Positions 8,172 through 16,851 of a stretch of 37,353 nucleotides of DNA are shown here, in pieces. This stretch comes from Hyphomicrobiales bacterium (lineage in GTDB: Bacteria > Pseudomonadota > Alphaproteobacteria > Rhizobiales > Beijerinckiaceae). Where the stretch lies: the NCBI GenBank assembly GCA_025351165.1, contig JANXWK010000006.1, positions 1 through 37,353 of the forward strand. Direction: 5' to 3'. Position numbers and translations under genes: made by a program. Below the pieces are notes generated by a model. The model saw only the letters and a program-made list of their open reading frames with translations, ran no database searches and was not told the DNA's origin. Numbering within the stretch: the first letter of the stretch is position 1; each line of letters opens with the position of its first letter.

Positions 8172-9344
8172 TCAGTGCGCATAATTTTTGTTGGTAACGC
8201 ACCATATTGCATAAGCAAAGATAAGTGCTGCCATTGATTGATGCAACAGGCCTGCCCATAGTGGTACATGGATCAAAAGCGTCATGATGCCTATTCCAGC
8301 TTGCAATATTATAAGACCCGCTAAGTGAATGGCATTACGACTAAATTTTGTACCTGGAGCGACGCGCCAAGCTTTCCATGCATGCCAAAGCGCGAAAATT
8401 AACAATATATATGCGCTTGTACGATGTACAAATTGCACCATCAGATGATTATCAAGAAAATTGCGCCACCATGGTTGTTCGAAAAACAGAGCTGAAGCTG
8501 GTGGAATAAATGCACCGTCCATTAAAGGCCAAGTATTGTATACCAGCCCAGCCTTATTGCCTGCAACCAGCGCGCCAAGCGCAACTTGTAGAAGGATAAG
8601 AGCGCATAAGAGGGTGAGAGTTTTATTATAGGGTTGCACTTCCTTCTCCCCTTGAGGGAGAAGGTGCCGTGTAGCGACGGATGAGGTGTAAGAGATGTTA
8701 TCATAGGACTCCCTCATCCGACCTTGTCTATCGCCATGGTCACCTTCTCCCTCAAGGGGAGAAGGAAGAAGCGCAGACCCAGTTTCTCTGGCATACATCC
8801 ACACCAAGCTTCCTAAAAACAGGAATGCGAGTGTAAGATGCACAGCAAGGCGAACAGGCGCAACGGCTACCATGCCTTCCTGCAAGCCAGAATAAACCAT
8901 CAACCAGCCTGCAAAAGCCTGCGAGGCCAATAACAAACCTATACCCATAAAAGAGAGTAGTTTACGTCCTCGGACTACACCAGACGTTATAAGACCAAAA
9001 AAACCGACCACGTATACTAAACCTATAAAACGGCCCAGCTGTCTATGTCCCCACTCCCACCAGAATAATGGTTTGAATTCTTCCAAGCTTATGCCAATAT
9101 TTTGCAGTTTATATTGTGGTATTTGCTTATAGCGCTCAAATTCTGAGGTCCAGGTCTCGACGCTCAAGGGAGGTATCATACCAGATACTGGCTTCCATTC
9201 CGTGATGGACAGTCCTGACCCTGTGAGACGTGTTGCTCCACCAATGCTTATCATAATCAGCACTAAAATAATAAGGGTACCTAACCAGAATCGTAGAGGA
9301 CTGTTATGAGCCTTAACACTAGGTAGGCTATTAAATCGCATCAT
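8172..9344 (-). CDS. ctaA: Heme A synthase (CtaA/Cox15 type 2) with in-frame repeat insert
   Basis: CtaA/Cox15 oxidises heme O to heme A for cytochrome c oxidase and sits in the inner membrane with eight helices. The heme-ligand histidines lie in WEWGHRQLGRFIG, RLAVHLTLAF, VQFVHRTSAY and GLLHQSMAAL. The N-terminal IGGATRLTGSGLSITEWKPVSG is the family signature. The product is 390 residues from the ATG at 9344. ATG 9341 and TTG 9377 are other options. That is longer than the usual ~350 because about 44 residues between helices 4 and 5 (ALLPSPLEGEG ... LLPQGEKEV) are encoded by a 130-bp palindromic repeat at 8639-8768. Without the insert the length is normal, and all ligand histidines and helices are intact. 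The gene is divergent from the DUF2842 gene. Confidence 0.93.
   Translation of the reverse strand: MMRFNSLPSVKAHNSPLRFWLGTLIILVLIMISIGGATRLTGSGLSITEWKPVSGMIPPLSVETWTSEFERYKQIPQYKLQNIGISLEEFKPLFWWEWGHRQLGRFIGLVYVVGFFGLITSGVVRGRKLLSFMGIGLLLASQAFAGWLMVYSGLQEGMVAVAPVRLAVHLTLAFLFLGSLVWMYARETGSALLPSPLEGEGDHGDRQGRMRESYDNISYTSSVATRHLLPQGEKEVQPYNKTLTLLCALILLQVALGALVAGNKAGLVYNTWPLMDGAFIPPASALFFEQPWWRNFLDNHLMVQFVHRTSAYILLIFALWHAWKAWRVAPGTKFSRNAIHLAGLIILQAGIGIMTLLIHVPLWAGLLHQSMAALIFAYAIWCVTNKNYAH
8639..8768. repeat. Palindromic repeat element inserted within ctaA
   Basis: The ends are a perfect 28-bp inverted repeat: 8639-8666 (CTTCCTTCTCCCCTTGAGGG...) and 8741-8768, its exact reverse complement. A second, inner inverted pair is CGGATGAGG (8678-8686) and CCTCATCCG (8712-8720). 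The element lies wholly inside ctaA and is read through in frame with no stop. The same sequence style (CCTTCTCCC ... GATGAGG ... CCCTCATCCGAC ... TCTCCC) recurs at 33563-33716 outside any gene. This family resembles palindromic repeats common between genes in Rhizobiales. Confidence 0.9.
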
Positions 9345-9437
9345 AATCTTAAATTTTTCTCTTGAACCATCAAACAACCTCTTTCATAACCCTATCAGGC
9401 ACACCACGCAATTATCGCTTTGTCGCACAGAAAGTAT

Positions 9438-9671
9438 ATGCCTATGTCACGCTCATCACGCAGCTTTATTGGTACAATTGCCATGGTGTTTTTTGTGGTT
9501 TTTTATGCCATGGTTGTCATGCTGTTTTCGCCCCTGATTTTAAAGACAGCCAGTGATCATTTTCATCCAATTGTCTATCTTATTACACAGATTATCTATT
9601 ATTTTGTTGCAGGGGTTGGCTGGGTGTTGCCTATTTTGCCTTTGATCAAGTGGATGAACAAACCAGCTTAA
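9438..9671 (+). CDS. DUF2842-type small membrane protein
   Basis: A 77-residue protein with two membrane helices: SFIGTIAMVFFVVFYAMVVMLFSP and IYYFVAGVGWVLPILPLIKWM. The layout, with a basic N-terminus, two helices and the GVGWVLPxLPLIKWM end, matches the alphaproteobacterial DUF2842 family, often encoded near cytochrome oxidase or ctaA genes. The function is unknown. Start candidates are ATG 9438 or ATG 9444; a TTG at 9420 is less likely. No strong ribosome-binding site is visible. Confidence 0.72.
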   Translation: MPMSRSSRSFIGTIAMVFFVVFYAMVVMLFSPLILKTASDHFHPIVYLITQIIYYFVAGVGWVLPILPLIKWMNKPA

Positions 9672-9723
9672 TCTCACGGATCTACTAGCTATATCCAAGA
9701 TATAAAATAAGTTTATAAAAAAC

Positions 9724-10770
9724 CTAGTTCACATTCAGTTTTTGTCCGCGATTGAAAAACGCAAATGGTACACCTGAAAGTAGCGTATCCATATCACGGG
9801 TATTTTGAAATAAACCATTTATTGAAAGCCTGGGCAGAGCATGAAGATGATCAGCATGTTCGGCGAATATCATTCCAGGGCGGGTTGTTACAGCAGTTGC
9901 AAAACGAGCTGTTTTTGCAACTGTGAAATCGCGTTGTGCAGCGGATGTTTTATCGCCAACAGGGTAGGCAAAATGCAGGATATCCTTACCTGTTTCACGT
10001 GCAATAATTGCCTTTGAGCGCTCAATTTCATCCTTTGCAAAAGCAGGTTCATGTTTTGCCAGCATTGGATGGGTAAGTGTATGCGCACCGATGGTAGCAA
10101 GAGGTTCTTTTGCAAGAGCGCGGATACCATCCCAATTCAAGCATAACTGACGCGTTGAATTGAGTGGATCAAAACCTGCCTGTTTTGCAAGAGCTACAAT
10201 GACTTTACGTAAAAAACATTCTGGTGAATTGCGCAAACGCCAGTATATTGCTTTAAAAGCTGTTGTTTTTTTGTAATCATTCTGGATGTTGTAGTCAAAT
10301 TTTATGCCATCCATTTCAAGTGAAATAAAGTCCATTTTCTGAATTGCAAATTCAAGATCAAGCCACCAAAGCGGGGCTGTGCCATCTGCAAAGCCAGTGG
10401 TAATATAGGCTGTGAACGCAGCCTGATGTTTTTTAAAAACCGGTAAGGCGTGCTGAACCAAATCAGCATAGCCATCATCCAATGTAATTGCTACAAAAGG
10501 GCTGGCAGGTTTGGGATGGCAGATACGCTCTGGAACTTCGTCCATACTGATGATTTCAAAACCACGCGCACGTACTAATGCAAGAAGCTCATCAAGAAAC
10601 TCTGGTGTTATTTCAAGAAGGCGATTGGGAACAAAGTTTTGAGCTGTGAAAGGTCTTACATGATGAAGCATAAGAATTGCCCCAAGACCCTGGGTATGGC
10701 TAGATAAAAGCCTGTCCAGCCGCAACAACCTCACAGCATTTAAACCAAAACTAAACATAAGATGTTTCAT
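9724..10770 (-). CDS. Polysaccharide deacetylase family protein (NodB-like)
   Basis: A 348-residue protein with the NodB homology fold of carbohydrate esterase family 4. These enzymes remove N- or O-acetyl groups from polysaccharides using a divalent metal. Motif 1 is AITLDDGYAD (catalytic/metal aspartates), motif 2 is IGAHTLTHPML (metal-binding histidines H-x3-H), and motif 3 is HFAYPVGDKTS. The HHVRP block near residue 35 is also typical. The start at 10770 is preferred over 10785 because AGG lies about eight bases upstream. I see no clear signal peptide, only an amphipathic N-terminus. It starts the exopolysaccharide locus and is divergent from the acyltransferase gene, so it probably modifies the same polymer. 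Confidence 0.87.
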   Translation of the reverse strand: MKHLMFSFGLNAVRLLRLDRLLSSHTQGLGAILMLHHVRPFTAQNFVPNRLLEITPEFLDELLALVRARGFEIISMDEVPERICHPKPASPFVAITLDDGYADLVQHALPVFKKHQAAFTAYITTGFADGTAPLWWLDLEFAIQKMDFISLEMDGIKFDYNIQNDYKKTTAFKAIYWRLRNSPECFLRKVIVALAKQAGFDPLNSTRQLCLNWDGIRALAKEPLATIGAHTLTHPMLAKHEPAFAKDEIERSKAIIARETGKDILHFAYPVGDKTSAAQRDFTVAKTARFATAVTTRPGMIFAEHADHLHALPRLSINGLFQNTRDMDTLLSGVPFAFFNRGQKLNVN

Positions 10771-10848
10771 AATTATACCTGGCATTTATATGATTGATTA
10801 TTAGTTGCCTAAAACGACTCTTTAATTAAATTAAACGATAAAGTTTCC

Positions 10849-11973
10849 ATGCATACTCCTAAAACATTGTTATTGAATGTTCGTATTTTAAATGATGCAC
10901 GAGAAGCACATGAAATATGGGCGAGCTTTTCTGAAAATTCTGCAAAAACAGTTTATCAAACGCCAGAATTTTTGAATTCCTGGCTAGAAACAGTTGGGCA
11001 CTCAGATAATATAAATCCACTTTTTATTTTTATGGAAGATGTGAAGGGTGGGAAGTTATTTTTACCATTAGGCATTAAAAAAAACGGTGTCATAAAGACA
11101 GCTCAGTTTTTAGGCGGCAAACATGCAAATTTCAACATACCTATTTTTAATGACAGTGCGCTAAACTGGGATGGTGCACAAATCAAAGCTGCATTGGTCA
11201 AAGCTGGGAAACTTGCAAATATTGATGTCTTCAGCTTTAAAAATCAGCCTCTTAGCTGGCAGGGTACTGACAATCCTTTTGCAAAACTGCAATCACAACC
11301 AAGTCCCAGTTTTGGCTATGGCCTTGGTTTGCTAAAGGATCCAGATATATTGATTTCTACACGTCTTTCCAAAGAAGGGCGTAAAAAGTTGAGGCATAAG
11401 GAAAAAAGTATTTCTAAACTTGGAAATATCCAGTTCCTGGAAGCCTTGAATAGTGAACAGTATCAAAAAATGCTCAATGCCTATTTTGATCAAAAATCGC
11501 TTAGTTTTAACAGCAAAAACTTAAGTAACCCGTTTGAAGACCAATACGTACAAAATTGGCTCAAGAATGCTAAATTTCTACGTTTATATGCGATTGAACT
11601 AAATGGTGAGTATTTGTCCATTTGGGGCGTTGGGCATAAAAATGGACATGTATCAGGCATGTTTACATCCTATGATATTAAAAATGAGGCTGCTCGCTCA
11701 TCACCAGGTGAAGTCCTTCTGGTTTGGATTATTCGCAAACTGTGTTTCGAAGGCTATCATTCGATTGATTTTGGTGTTGGGGAGGCACGCTATAAAGACA
11801 TCTGGTGCGATACTAGGATTGAACTTTTTGATACATATCTAAGCACAGGTTTGACCGGTTTTGGCCCTGCTGTTTTTATGAAGCTGAAAGGAAGAGTAAA
11901 GCGCTTTGTAAAACAGTCAAGTTTTGCCTCTAGAATATTTAACCGCGCTAAATCTACATTAAGGTTTCGGTAA
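10849..11973 (+). CDS. FemAB/CelD-like GNAT-fold acyltransferase
   Basis: A 374-residue soluble protein without signal or membrane helices. The N-terminal half (EIWASFSENSAKTVYQTPEFLNSWLETVG) and the C-terminal block (ELNGEYLSIWGVGHKNGHVSGMFTSYD ... SPGEVLLVWIIRKLCFEGYHSIDFGVGEARYKDIWC) match the BioF2/CelD-like GNAT family (Acetyltransf_6) often found in exopolysaccharide and cellulose loci of alphaproteobacteria. It likely transfers an acyl or aminoacyl group onto a sugar or lipid intermediate, but the substrate is unknown. Its 3' end overlaps the end of the convergent Wzz-like gene by 20 bases. No strong ribosome-binding site is seen before the ATG at 10849. Confidence 0.78.
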   Translation: MHTPKTLLLNVRILNDAREAHEIWASFSENSAKTVYQTPEFLNSWLETVGHSDNINPLFIFMEDVKGGKLFLPLGIKKNGVIKTAQFLGGKHANFNIPIFNDSALNWDGAQIKAALVKAGKLANIDVFSFKNQPLSWQGTDNPFAKLQSQPSPSFGYGLGLLKDPDILISTRLSKEGRKKLRHKEKSISKLGNIQFLEALNSEQYQKMLNAYFDQKSLSFNSKNLSNPFEDQYVQNWLKNAKFLRLYAIELNGEYLSIWGVGHKNGHVSGMFTSYDIKNEAARSSPGEVLLVWIIRKLCFEGYHSIDFGVGEARYKDIWCDTRIELFDTYLSTGLTGFGPAVFMKLKGRVKRFVKQSSFASRIFNRAKSTLRFR

Positions 11974-14284
11974 ACTCTAAATTATCATGGGGCACAATTC
12001 TCAAAAATGTTGCCGTTTTTGCGCCTGCCTCTATCATTTCATTGAAAATATTCGATTTTTTTTCAATTTTAAATTCTTCTTGTACAGCAATAACTGCAAT
12101 ATGCGCATACTGCGCCAGAACTTTTTCAACTCCTCCTAAAACACCACAATCCAGTATTACATAATCGTAGGTTTGTTGCAGTACATTAACCAGCTCTGTT
12201 AAATCAGAATCCATAGTCTCTGTTATGCTGTTAAATCCAAGTGGCATGATGTGCGCACGCGATCCTGTATCTTTATAAATTGCATCTCCAATGGTTATTT
12301 CCCCTGCAAAAGCATCTGTTAGACCATCTGGTTCAAATGTATCCACAAATTGATCCAGGCCTGGATGCTGCTGATTTAAATCCACTAAAATTGTGCGTGC
12401 CTGCTCAGAAAGTTCCCTTGCAAGTGTGACTGACGCTGTTGTTAAACCAAGATATGGTGCACTTGCGATCATTAAAATAGTCATAGCGCTTTCGTTTGTG
12501 TCAAACTCTTTACAACTCTGAATTAAGGTCTGAACTGTGACTGCATTATTTTTTTCTATTTTAACTAGAGGCTCTGGAGTTTTTGGTATTGTTTGCAAGA
12601 ATGCCTTGCTGTCAATTTGACGAGGGCTTTCATTAAAAAGCAGTTTTGTTTTTTCTACTGTAAAAGGCTCAAGTGGCTCATCAAAATTATCAGGTTGCAG
12701 GGATTCAGTATCCAATTTTGTACTTAATATTTTTTCATTTAAAGTACTTGAGGATGCACTAGCGAGCTTTTGCTCAACCTCATGAAGTGCAGTGACTGCG
12801 CTATCTAACGTAGGTTTTGCAAACACATCCTGTTCATGTAACTCTGCTGGGGCAGTTTCAATATAATTCTGCGCCTCTGCGGGCTGATTTTTCACAGTCG
12901 TTTTAAGAAGTTGCCCCGCAATAACAAATACAGTTGAAAGAAAAAGCGCCCCAAAAGTTGAAAGGGCTATAATTGGTAGAACTTTTGGAAATGAAGGCGT
13001 TGAGGGCGGCAGTGCGATCATCACAATGCGAGCATCCGCCGTTGTTGGATTGCGTACATCTCTGGCTGCTGCCTCATTGGCTTTTGAACTGTAATTGTCA
13101 AATTGATCGCGTAAAGATTTGGCTTCGCGCTCAAGGGCTTTTAGCTGAACATCATCGCCATTTGCCTGAGCCGACAGTTTTTTCTGCTCCTCAATATCAG
13201 CCAAAATTCCTGCAACTCGTGCAGATGCAGCACGTGCATCATTTTCTAATGATCGGGCGGTACGTTCTGCAGCTGAACGGATTTGACCTTCCAGATCTGA
13301 AATTTGCGCATTTAATTCTTTAAGTCTTGGATGCTGCGCAAGGTAAATCCGTTCTTCTGAAGCAAGCAGCGCACGAAGGTTTGAACGATTTTCGCTTAGC
13401 CTTCGAATTAGATCGTCTTTCAAAACTTCAGAAAAATCAAAGATACGATTTGTCTGTAAAGCCTGACGAATCATTTTTGCGCGGCTCTGCTGATCCGAAG
13501 ACGTTGAGCGAGCGCTGGACAACTGTGTATTTAATTCTGACAGCTGCTGATTTGCAATGGTGTTGTTGTTTGTGCCCAAAAAGAGGTTGCTTTTAGTGCG
13601 GAAAGCTTCAACTTTTGCGTCCGCGTCAATTACTTTCTGGCGTAGAGGTTCGATGTTGTCTACCAGCCAGGCAGAGCCATTCTGCATGGTTTGTTTTTTG
13701 GCAAGTGTCTGCTGTTCCAGGTACTGCTCAGCTACTGAATTGGCAATTTTTGCTGCTAGTTTTGGATCCTGAGATGTGGCTTCTATACTTAGAACACGAG
13801 ACTTTCCAATGGCAAAAACGTTAACCTTGTTTGTATACGTATCCAATACTCTGTCTTCTGGAGATATAATTGTTGGGTCTCTTACCAGCCCTAGCATAAT
13901 TGGCAGGCGCATGTAAAAAGGCACGCCTTTTAAAACGGAATCAAATTCTGGTGTAGTGCCAAGATTCAACTTTTTAATAACAGCACGCGATACAGATTGA
14001 GATTGGGCAAGTTGAACCTGTGAAAGCACGTCTTCAGGATCAATTAATGTGCTTCCTGCGCGCATGTCCTTTTCAGGCCGCGCAAAATAATTATCCTGAT
14101 TTTCCAGTAAAAGCCGTGCTTCAGATGTAAATTTTGGTGAAACCATATTTACAAAAGCAAGAGATGCTAGAAAACTGAGCAGTGTTGCACCAAATATCAG
14201 CTTACGTCTGCGTCGCAGTGTATTTAAAATTATACGAAGATCTATATCTTCACTGGCTGAGCCTGAAGCTATTTTATTCGTCAT
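11954..14284 (-). CDS. Wzz/ExoP-like polysaccharide co-polymerase with degenerate BY-kinase domain
   Basis: A 776-residue PCP-2a-like protein. The N-terminal half has a membrane helix at about residues 29-50, a long periplasmic coiled coil (about 200-400) and a second helix near 435-460 preceded by the Wzz proline motif PPSTPSFPK. An acidic linker leads to a C-terminal ATPase-like domain. This controls chain length and export of exopolysaccharide, usually with a tyrosine kinase half. Here the P-loop reads SAPYLGLTTAS near residue 606, without the glycine-lysine pair of a working Walker A. Walker A'-like ILVDLNQQHPGL and Walker B-like YVILDCG remain. No tyrosine cluster is seen at the C-terminus (NLEFTETLM). 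The kinase half is therefore probably inactive but structurally kept. Confidence 0.85.
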   Translation of the reverse strand: MTNKIASGSASEDIDLRIILNTLRRRRKLIFGATLLSFLASLAFVNMVSPKFTSEARLLLENQDNYFARPEKDMRAGSTLIDPEDVLSQVQLAQSQSVSRAVIKKLNLGTTPEFDSVLKGVPFYMRLPIMLGLVRDPTIISPEDRVLDTYTNKVNVFAIGKSRVLSIEATSQDPKLAAKIANSVAEQYLEQQTLAKKQTMQNGSAWLVDNIEPLRQKVIDADAKVEAFRTKSNLFLGTNNNTIANQQLSELNTQLSSARSTSSDQQSRAKMIRQALQTNRIFDFSEVLKDDLIRRLSENRSNLRALLASEERIYLAQHPRLKELNAQISDLEGQIRSAAERTARSLENDARAASARVAGILADIEEQKKLSAQANGDDVQLKALEREAKSLRDQFDNYSSKANEAAARDVRNPTTADARIVMIALPPSTPSFPKVLPIIALSTFGALFLSTVFVIAGQLLKTTVKNQPAEAQNYIETAPAELHEQDVFAKPTLDSAVTALHEVEQKLASASSSTLNEKILSTKLDTESLQPDNFDEPLEPFTVEKTKLLFNESPRQIDSKAFLQTIPKTPEPLVKIEKNNAVTVQTLIQSCKEFDTNESAMTILMIASAPYLGLTTASVTLARELSEQARTILVDLNQQHPGLDQFVDTFEPDGLTDAFAGEITIGDAIYKDTGSRAHIMPLGFNSITETMDSDLTELVNVLQQTYDYVILDCGVLGGVEKVLAQYAHIAVIAVQEEFKIEKKSNIFNEMIEAGAKTATFLRIVPHDNLEFTETLM

Positions 14285-14466
14285 TTAGTTCACGTCCTGC
14301 ATGCGTTGGGCTTTTTGTTTGACCAGTTCCATAAGTATATTTTAGTTAACTTATCGCTCATTATGGTTGCCAGTCAGTTAATTAATGAAAAAAATACAAA
14401 TTTGGCGACAGTTTATTAACCATAAAGCAGTTTAATAGAAAAAATTTATGTAACTGGTGCGTTCAC

Positions 14467-15060
14467 ATGCTGCTTTCAGGTTTTTTTGTCAAATTACGTT
14501 TCTCAAAATTTATTCACTCTATGACTCTGGCTGTTATGGTAGGGCTTAATGGCTGCGCAACGCCTTATCTCAATACGCAAGTCTTCGAAGCTAGTATGAA
14601 TGATGCCTACACACTCTCTTCTGGTGATCGCCTCAGAATTATAGTTTTTGGGCAGGATTCCCTATCAAACGCTTATGTTGTTGATGGATCTGGCCAAATT
14701 TCTGTGCCTTTGATAGGTTTAGTGGAGTGTCGCGCACTTACAACTGCACAGCTTGAAATGCAGATTGCGCGTCGTCTGCGCAATGGATTTTTGCGTGAGC
14801 CACGTGTTTCTGTTGAAGTTGAACAGTATCGTCCGTTTTTTATATTGGGTGAAGTTAACCAATCTGGGCAATATCCTTATGTTAACGGAGCTACAATTCA
14901 AACAGCCGTTGCCATAGCTGGTGGTTTTGGGGCCCGTGGCGCTCGTTCATATGCAGAGGTTACCCGAAATATTAATGGTTTGCCAAAAACGGCAGCCGTC
15001 CCGATTACTTTCCCTTTACGTCCTGGTGATACAGTGACGATCAAGGAGAGATATTTCTAG
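14467..15060 (+). CDS. Wza/ExoF-like polysaccharide export outer membrane lipoprotein
   Basis: A 197-residue exported protein. A hydrophobic N-terminus ends in the lipobox-like LNGC (C at about residue 30), so it is probably a lipoprotein. It has a Poly_export domain (YTLSSGDRLRIIVFGQDSLS ... VDGSGQISVPLIGLVECRALTTAQLE ... RVSVEVEQYRPFFILGEV) followed by one SLBB-like segment (SGQYPYVNGATIQTAVAIAGGFGARG). It ends LRPGDTVTIKERYF. The short length fits the simple ExoF/GumB type rather than full Wza. It is divergent from the Wzz-like gene, and the two would form the trans-envelope export channel. The start is uncertain: ATG 14521 also leaves a short signal. Confidence 0.87.
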   Translation: MLLSGFFVKLRFSKFIHSMTLAVMVGLNGCATPYLNTQVFEASMNDAYTLSSGDRLRIIVFGQDSLSNAYVVDGSGQISVPLIGLVECRALTTAQLEMQIARRLRNGFLREPRVSVEVEQYRPFFILGEVNQSGQYPYVNGATIQTAVAIAGGFGARGARSYAEVTRNINGLPKTAAVPITFPLRPGDTVTIKERYF

Positions 15061-15096
15061 AATTTATCTCCTTTGCTGGGAGCTTAATTCTTTAAA

Positions 15097-16236
15097 ATGA
15101 AAATATTACATGTTTTTCGCGCCCCTGTTGGTGGGCTATTCAGGCATATTGTTGATTTGGCAACACTGCAGGCCCAAGCTGGGCATGAAGTTGGCCTTAT
15201 TGCCGATTTAACTACAGGTGGAGCACAGGCTGATGCACGTCTTGCCAAGCTTTTACCCTTCATGCAGCTTGGAATTTACAGGCTGCCCATGCAGCGCAAT
15301 CCAAATGGTCGCGACTTCCTTGCCCAATTGCGGATCAACCGAATTATTGCTGAATCAGGCGCAGAAATTGTTCATGGTCACGGATCCAAGGGTGGACTTT
15401 TTGCCCGTCTACCAGGCCTTGTCAGCGGTAAAGGACCGTTACGTGTTTATACACCACATGGAGGAAGCCTGAATTATCATCCAGGCACAGCGGCTCACAG
15501 CTTTTACATGCAAATCGAAAAACTGCTTGAACGAGGGACTGATCTGCTACTTTTTGAAAGCAAATTTGTTGCAGAACGTTATTTCGAATACGTGTGCAAA
15601 TCCAAAAAACCTTATCAGGTATTTTTCAATGGTTTATTACCAGTAGAGCTAACGCCCATACAGCATGATGAAGATGCAGCTGATTTTATGTTTATTGGAG
15701 AGCTAAGGTCCGTAAAAGGGATTAATATTTTAATTGAATCGGTGGCAAAACTTACATCTCAACTTCAACAGAAAATTACACTTAATATTTACGGAACAGG
15801 ACCAGATGAAGACATGCTCAAAACGCTCGTAGAAAAGCACAAGCTGTCCAAAACCATTCATTTCTTAGGTCAAGCTTCAGCCAGATCAGCTTTTCAAAGC
15901 GGTAAGGTTATGTTGATGGGATCAACTTTTGAGTCCATGCCCTATGTTGTGCTAGAAGCAGCTGGATGCGCACAGCCCATTATTTCTACGAACGTAGGTG
16001 GAATACCTGAAATATTTGGATCAGAATCTGGTTCTCTTGTACAGCCTGGCAGTGTAAAAGAAATGAGTGAGGCTATGTTGGATGCTATAATTCATCCTCA
16101 TGTTCTAGCTGCACAGGCACAACGACTACGCACACGTATTGCAAATGATTTTTCTGCACAGCGCATGGCAAGCACAATAGAATCTGCCTATTTACATGCT
16201 ATGCACTGCAAAAGTTATACTGTAGTTGCAGCTTAA
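15097..16236 (+). CDS. GT4-family glycosyltransferase
   Basis: A 379-residue cytoplasmic GT-B glycosyltransferase. The N-terminus MKILHVFRAPVGGLFRHIVDL with the glycine-rich acceptor loop, the EIVHGHGSKGG segment, FIGELRSVKGINILIES, LNIYGTGPDEDML and the E-x7-E motif ESMPYVVLEAAG with PIISTNVGGIPE are diagnostic for GT4. It would add a sugar from an NDP-sugar onto a lipid-linked intermediate. The sugar and linkage are unknown. It follows the export lipoprotein by 36 bases and is probably co-transcribed with it. Its stop codon lies in the left arm of a terminator-like hairpin at 16230-16251, shared with the 3' end of the convergent unknown gene. Confidence 0.9.
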   Translation: MKILHVFRAPVGGLFRHIVDLATLQAQAGHEVGLIADLTTGGAQADARLAKLLPFMQLGIYRLPMQRNPNGRDFLAQLRINRIIAESGAEIVHGHGSKGGLFARLPGLVSGKGPLRVYTPHGGSLNYHPGTAAHSFYMQIEKLLERGTDLLLFESKFVAERYFEYVCKSKKPYQVFFNGLLPVELTPIQHDEDAADFMFIGELRSVKGINILIESVAKLTSQLQQKITLNIYGTGPDEDMLKTLVEKHKLSKTIHFLGQASARSAFQSGKVMLMGSTFESMPYVVLEAAGCAQPIISTNVGGIPEIFGSESGSLVQPGSVKEMSEAMLDAIIHPHVLAAQAQRLRTRIANDFSAQRMASTIESAYLHAMHCKSYTVVAA

Positions 16237-16251
16237 ATGTTAAGCTTTTTT
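16230..16251 (+). terminator. Probable terminator at the end of the GT4 gene
   Basis: AGCTTAA (16230-16236, including the stop codon) pairs with TTAAGCT (16240-16246) across a three-base loop and runs into six Ts. The stem is only 7 bp and AT-rich, and its right arm overlaps the end of the opposite-strand gene. Confidence 0.5.
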
Positions 16252-16851
16252 GCTTTTTATGAGCTGATCCGTAATAATCGCAACAATAGAGCTATGTTCT
16301 CTTTTCATTGCAGCTATAGCCATCTGCCTTGCCTCTGTATCAGATGAGGCTTTAGGCATAAGTGTTATTTTATCATTAGCATCTTTCATGTAAAAGATGC
16401 CATTTTTTGTAATTCCAACAAGGACCTGGTGAATCTGCCCATCTTTTTTGAACCCAGCATAACTAAGAAAAGTGTCTTTGCCTACTTTGATAAATGTTCT
16501 GCCCTTGATTACTGGAGCAGGCGTATCAGTAATTCTTTTTTGAGAAACAACATAAATTGAGCTTTTAGGATCGGCAATCATCATCTTGATTTTAGCTACA
16601 TCACCTTCTTTTTGAGATATGTAAATCAGCCTTCCGTTAGGCAAGGTAACTGCGGTACTTCCTTTGTTTGGACCTTCAAAAACTTCAGCTACAACAGCGT
16701 ATCTTTTTTCAGATTTGTCATAAATCTTGCGCTCGTTTATTACCTTGTTACCATCCATATCGGCAGTGTGGACTACAAATTGAGTATTCTTAGGTTTGAC
16801 AGTCTGTGAATTAGAACCAGGTGTTTTTAATTTTAAGATCGTATCTGACAT
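16240..16851 (-). CDS. Unrecognised protein; frame open further upstream
   Basis: A 203-residue soluble, lysine-rich protein with no signal, membrane helix or motif I recognise. It alternates short beta-like strands (RYAVVAEVFEG, RLIYISQKEG, SIYVVSQKR, HQVLVGITKNGIFYM) and ends in a helix. Reading upstream of the ATG, the frame stays open to a TAA near 16951 and reads like protein (YDTGDLKLGGAPVSIYN, NAPTIKIDKSSIL), but contains no ATG, GTG or TTG. An ATG at 16943 with AAAGGGG before it is one frame off. So the gene may have a frameshift at its true start, or be a 5'-truncated remnant. I cannot give a function. Confidence 0.5.
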   Translation of the reverse strand: MSDTILKLKTPGSNSQTVKPKNTQFVVHTADMDGNKVINERKIYDKSEKRYAVVAEVFEGPNKGSTAVTLPNGRLIYISQKEGDVAKIKMMIADPKSSIYVVSQKRITDTPAPVIKGRTFIKVGKDTFLSYAGFKKDGQIHQVLVGITKNGIFYMKDANDKITLMPKASSDTEARQMAIAAMKREHSSIVAIITDQLIKSKKA

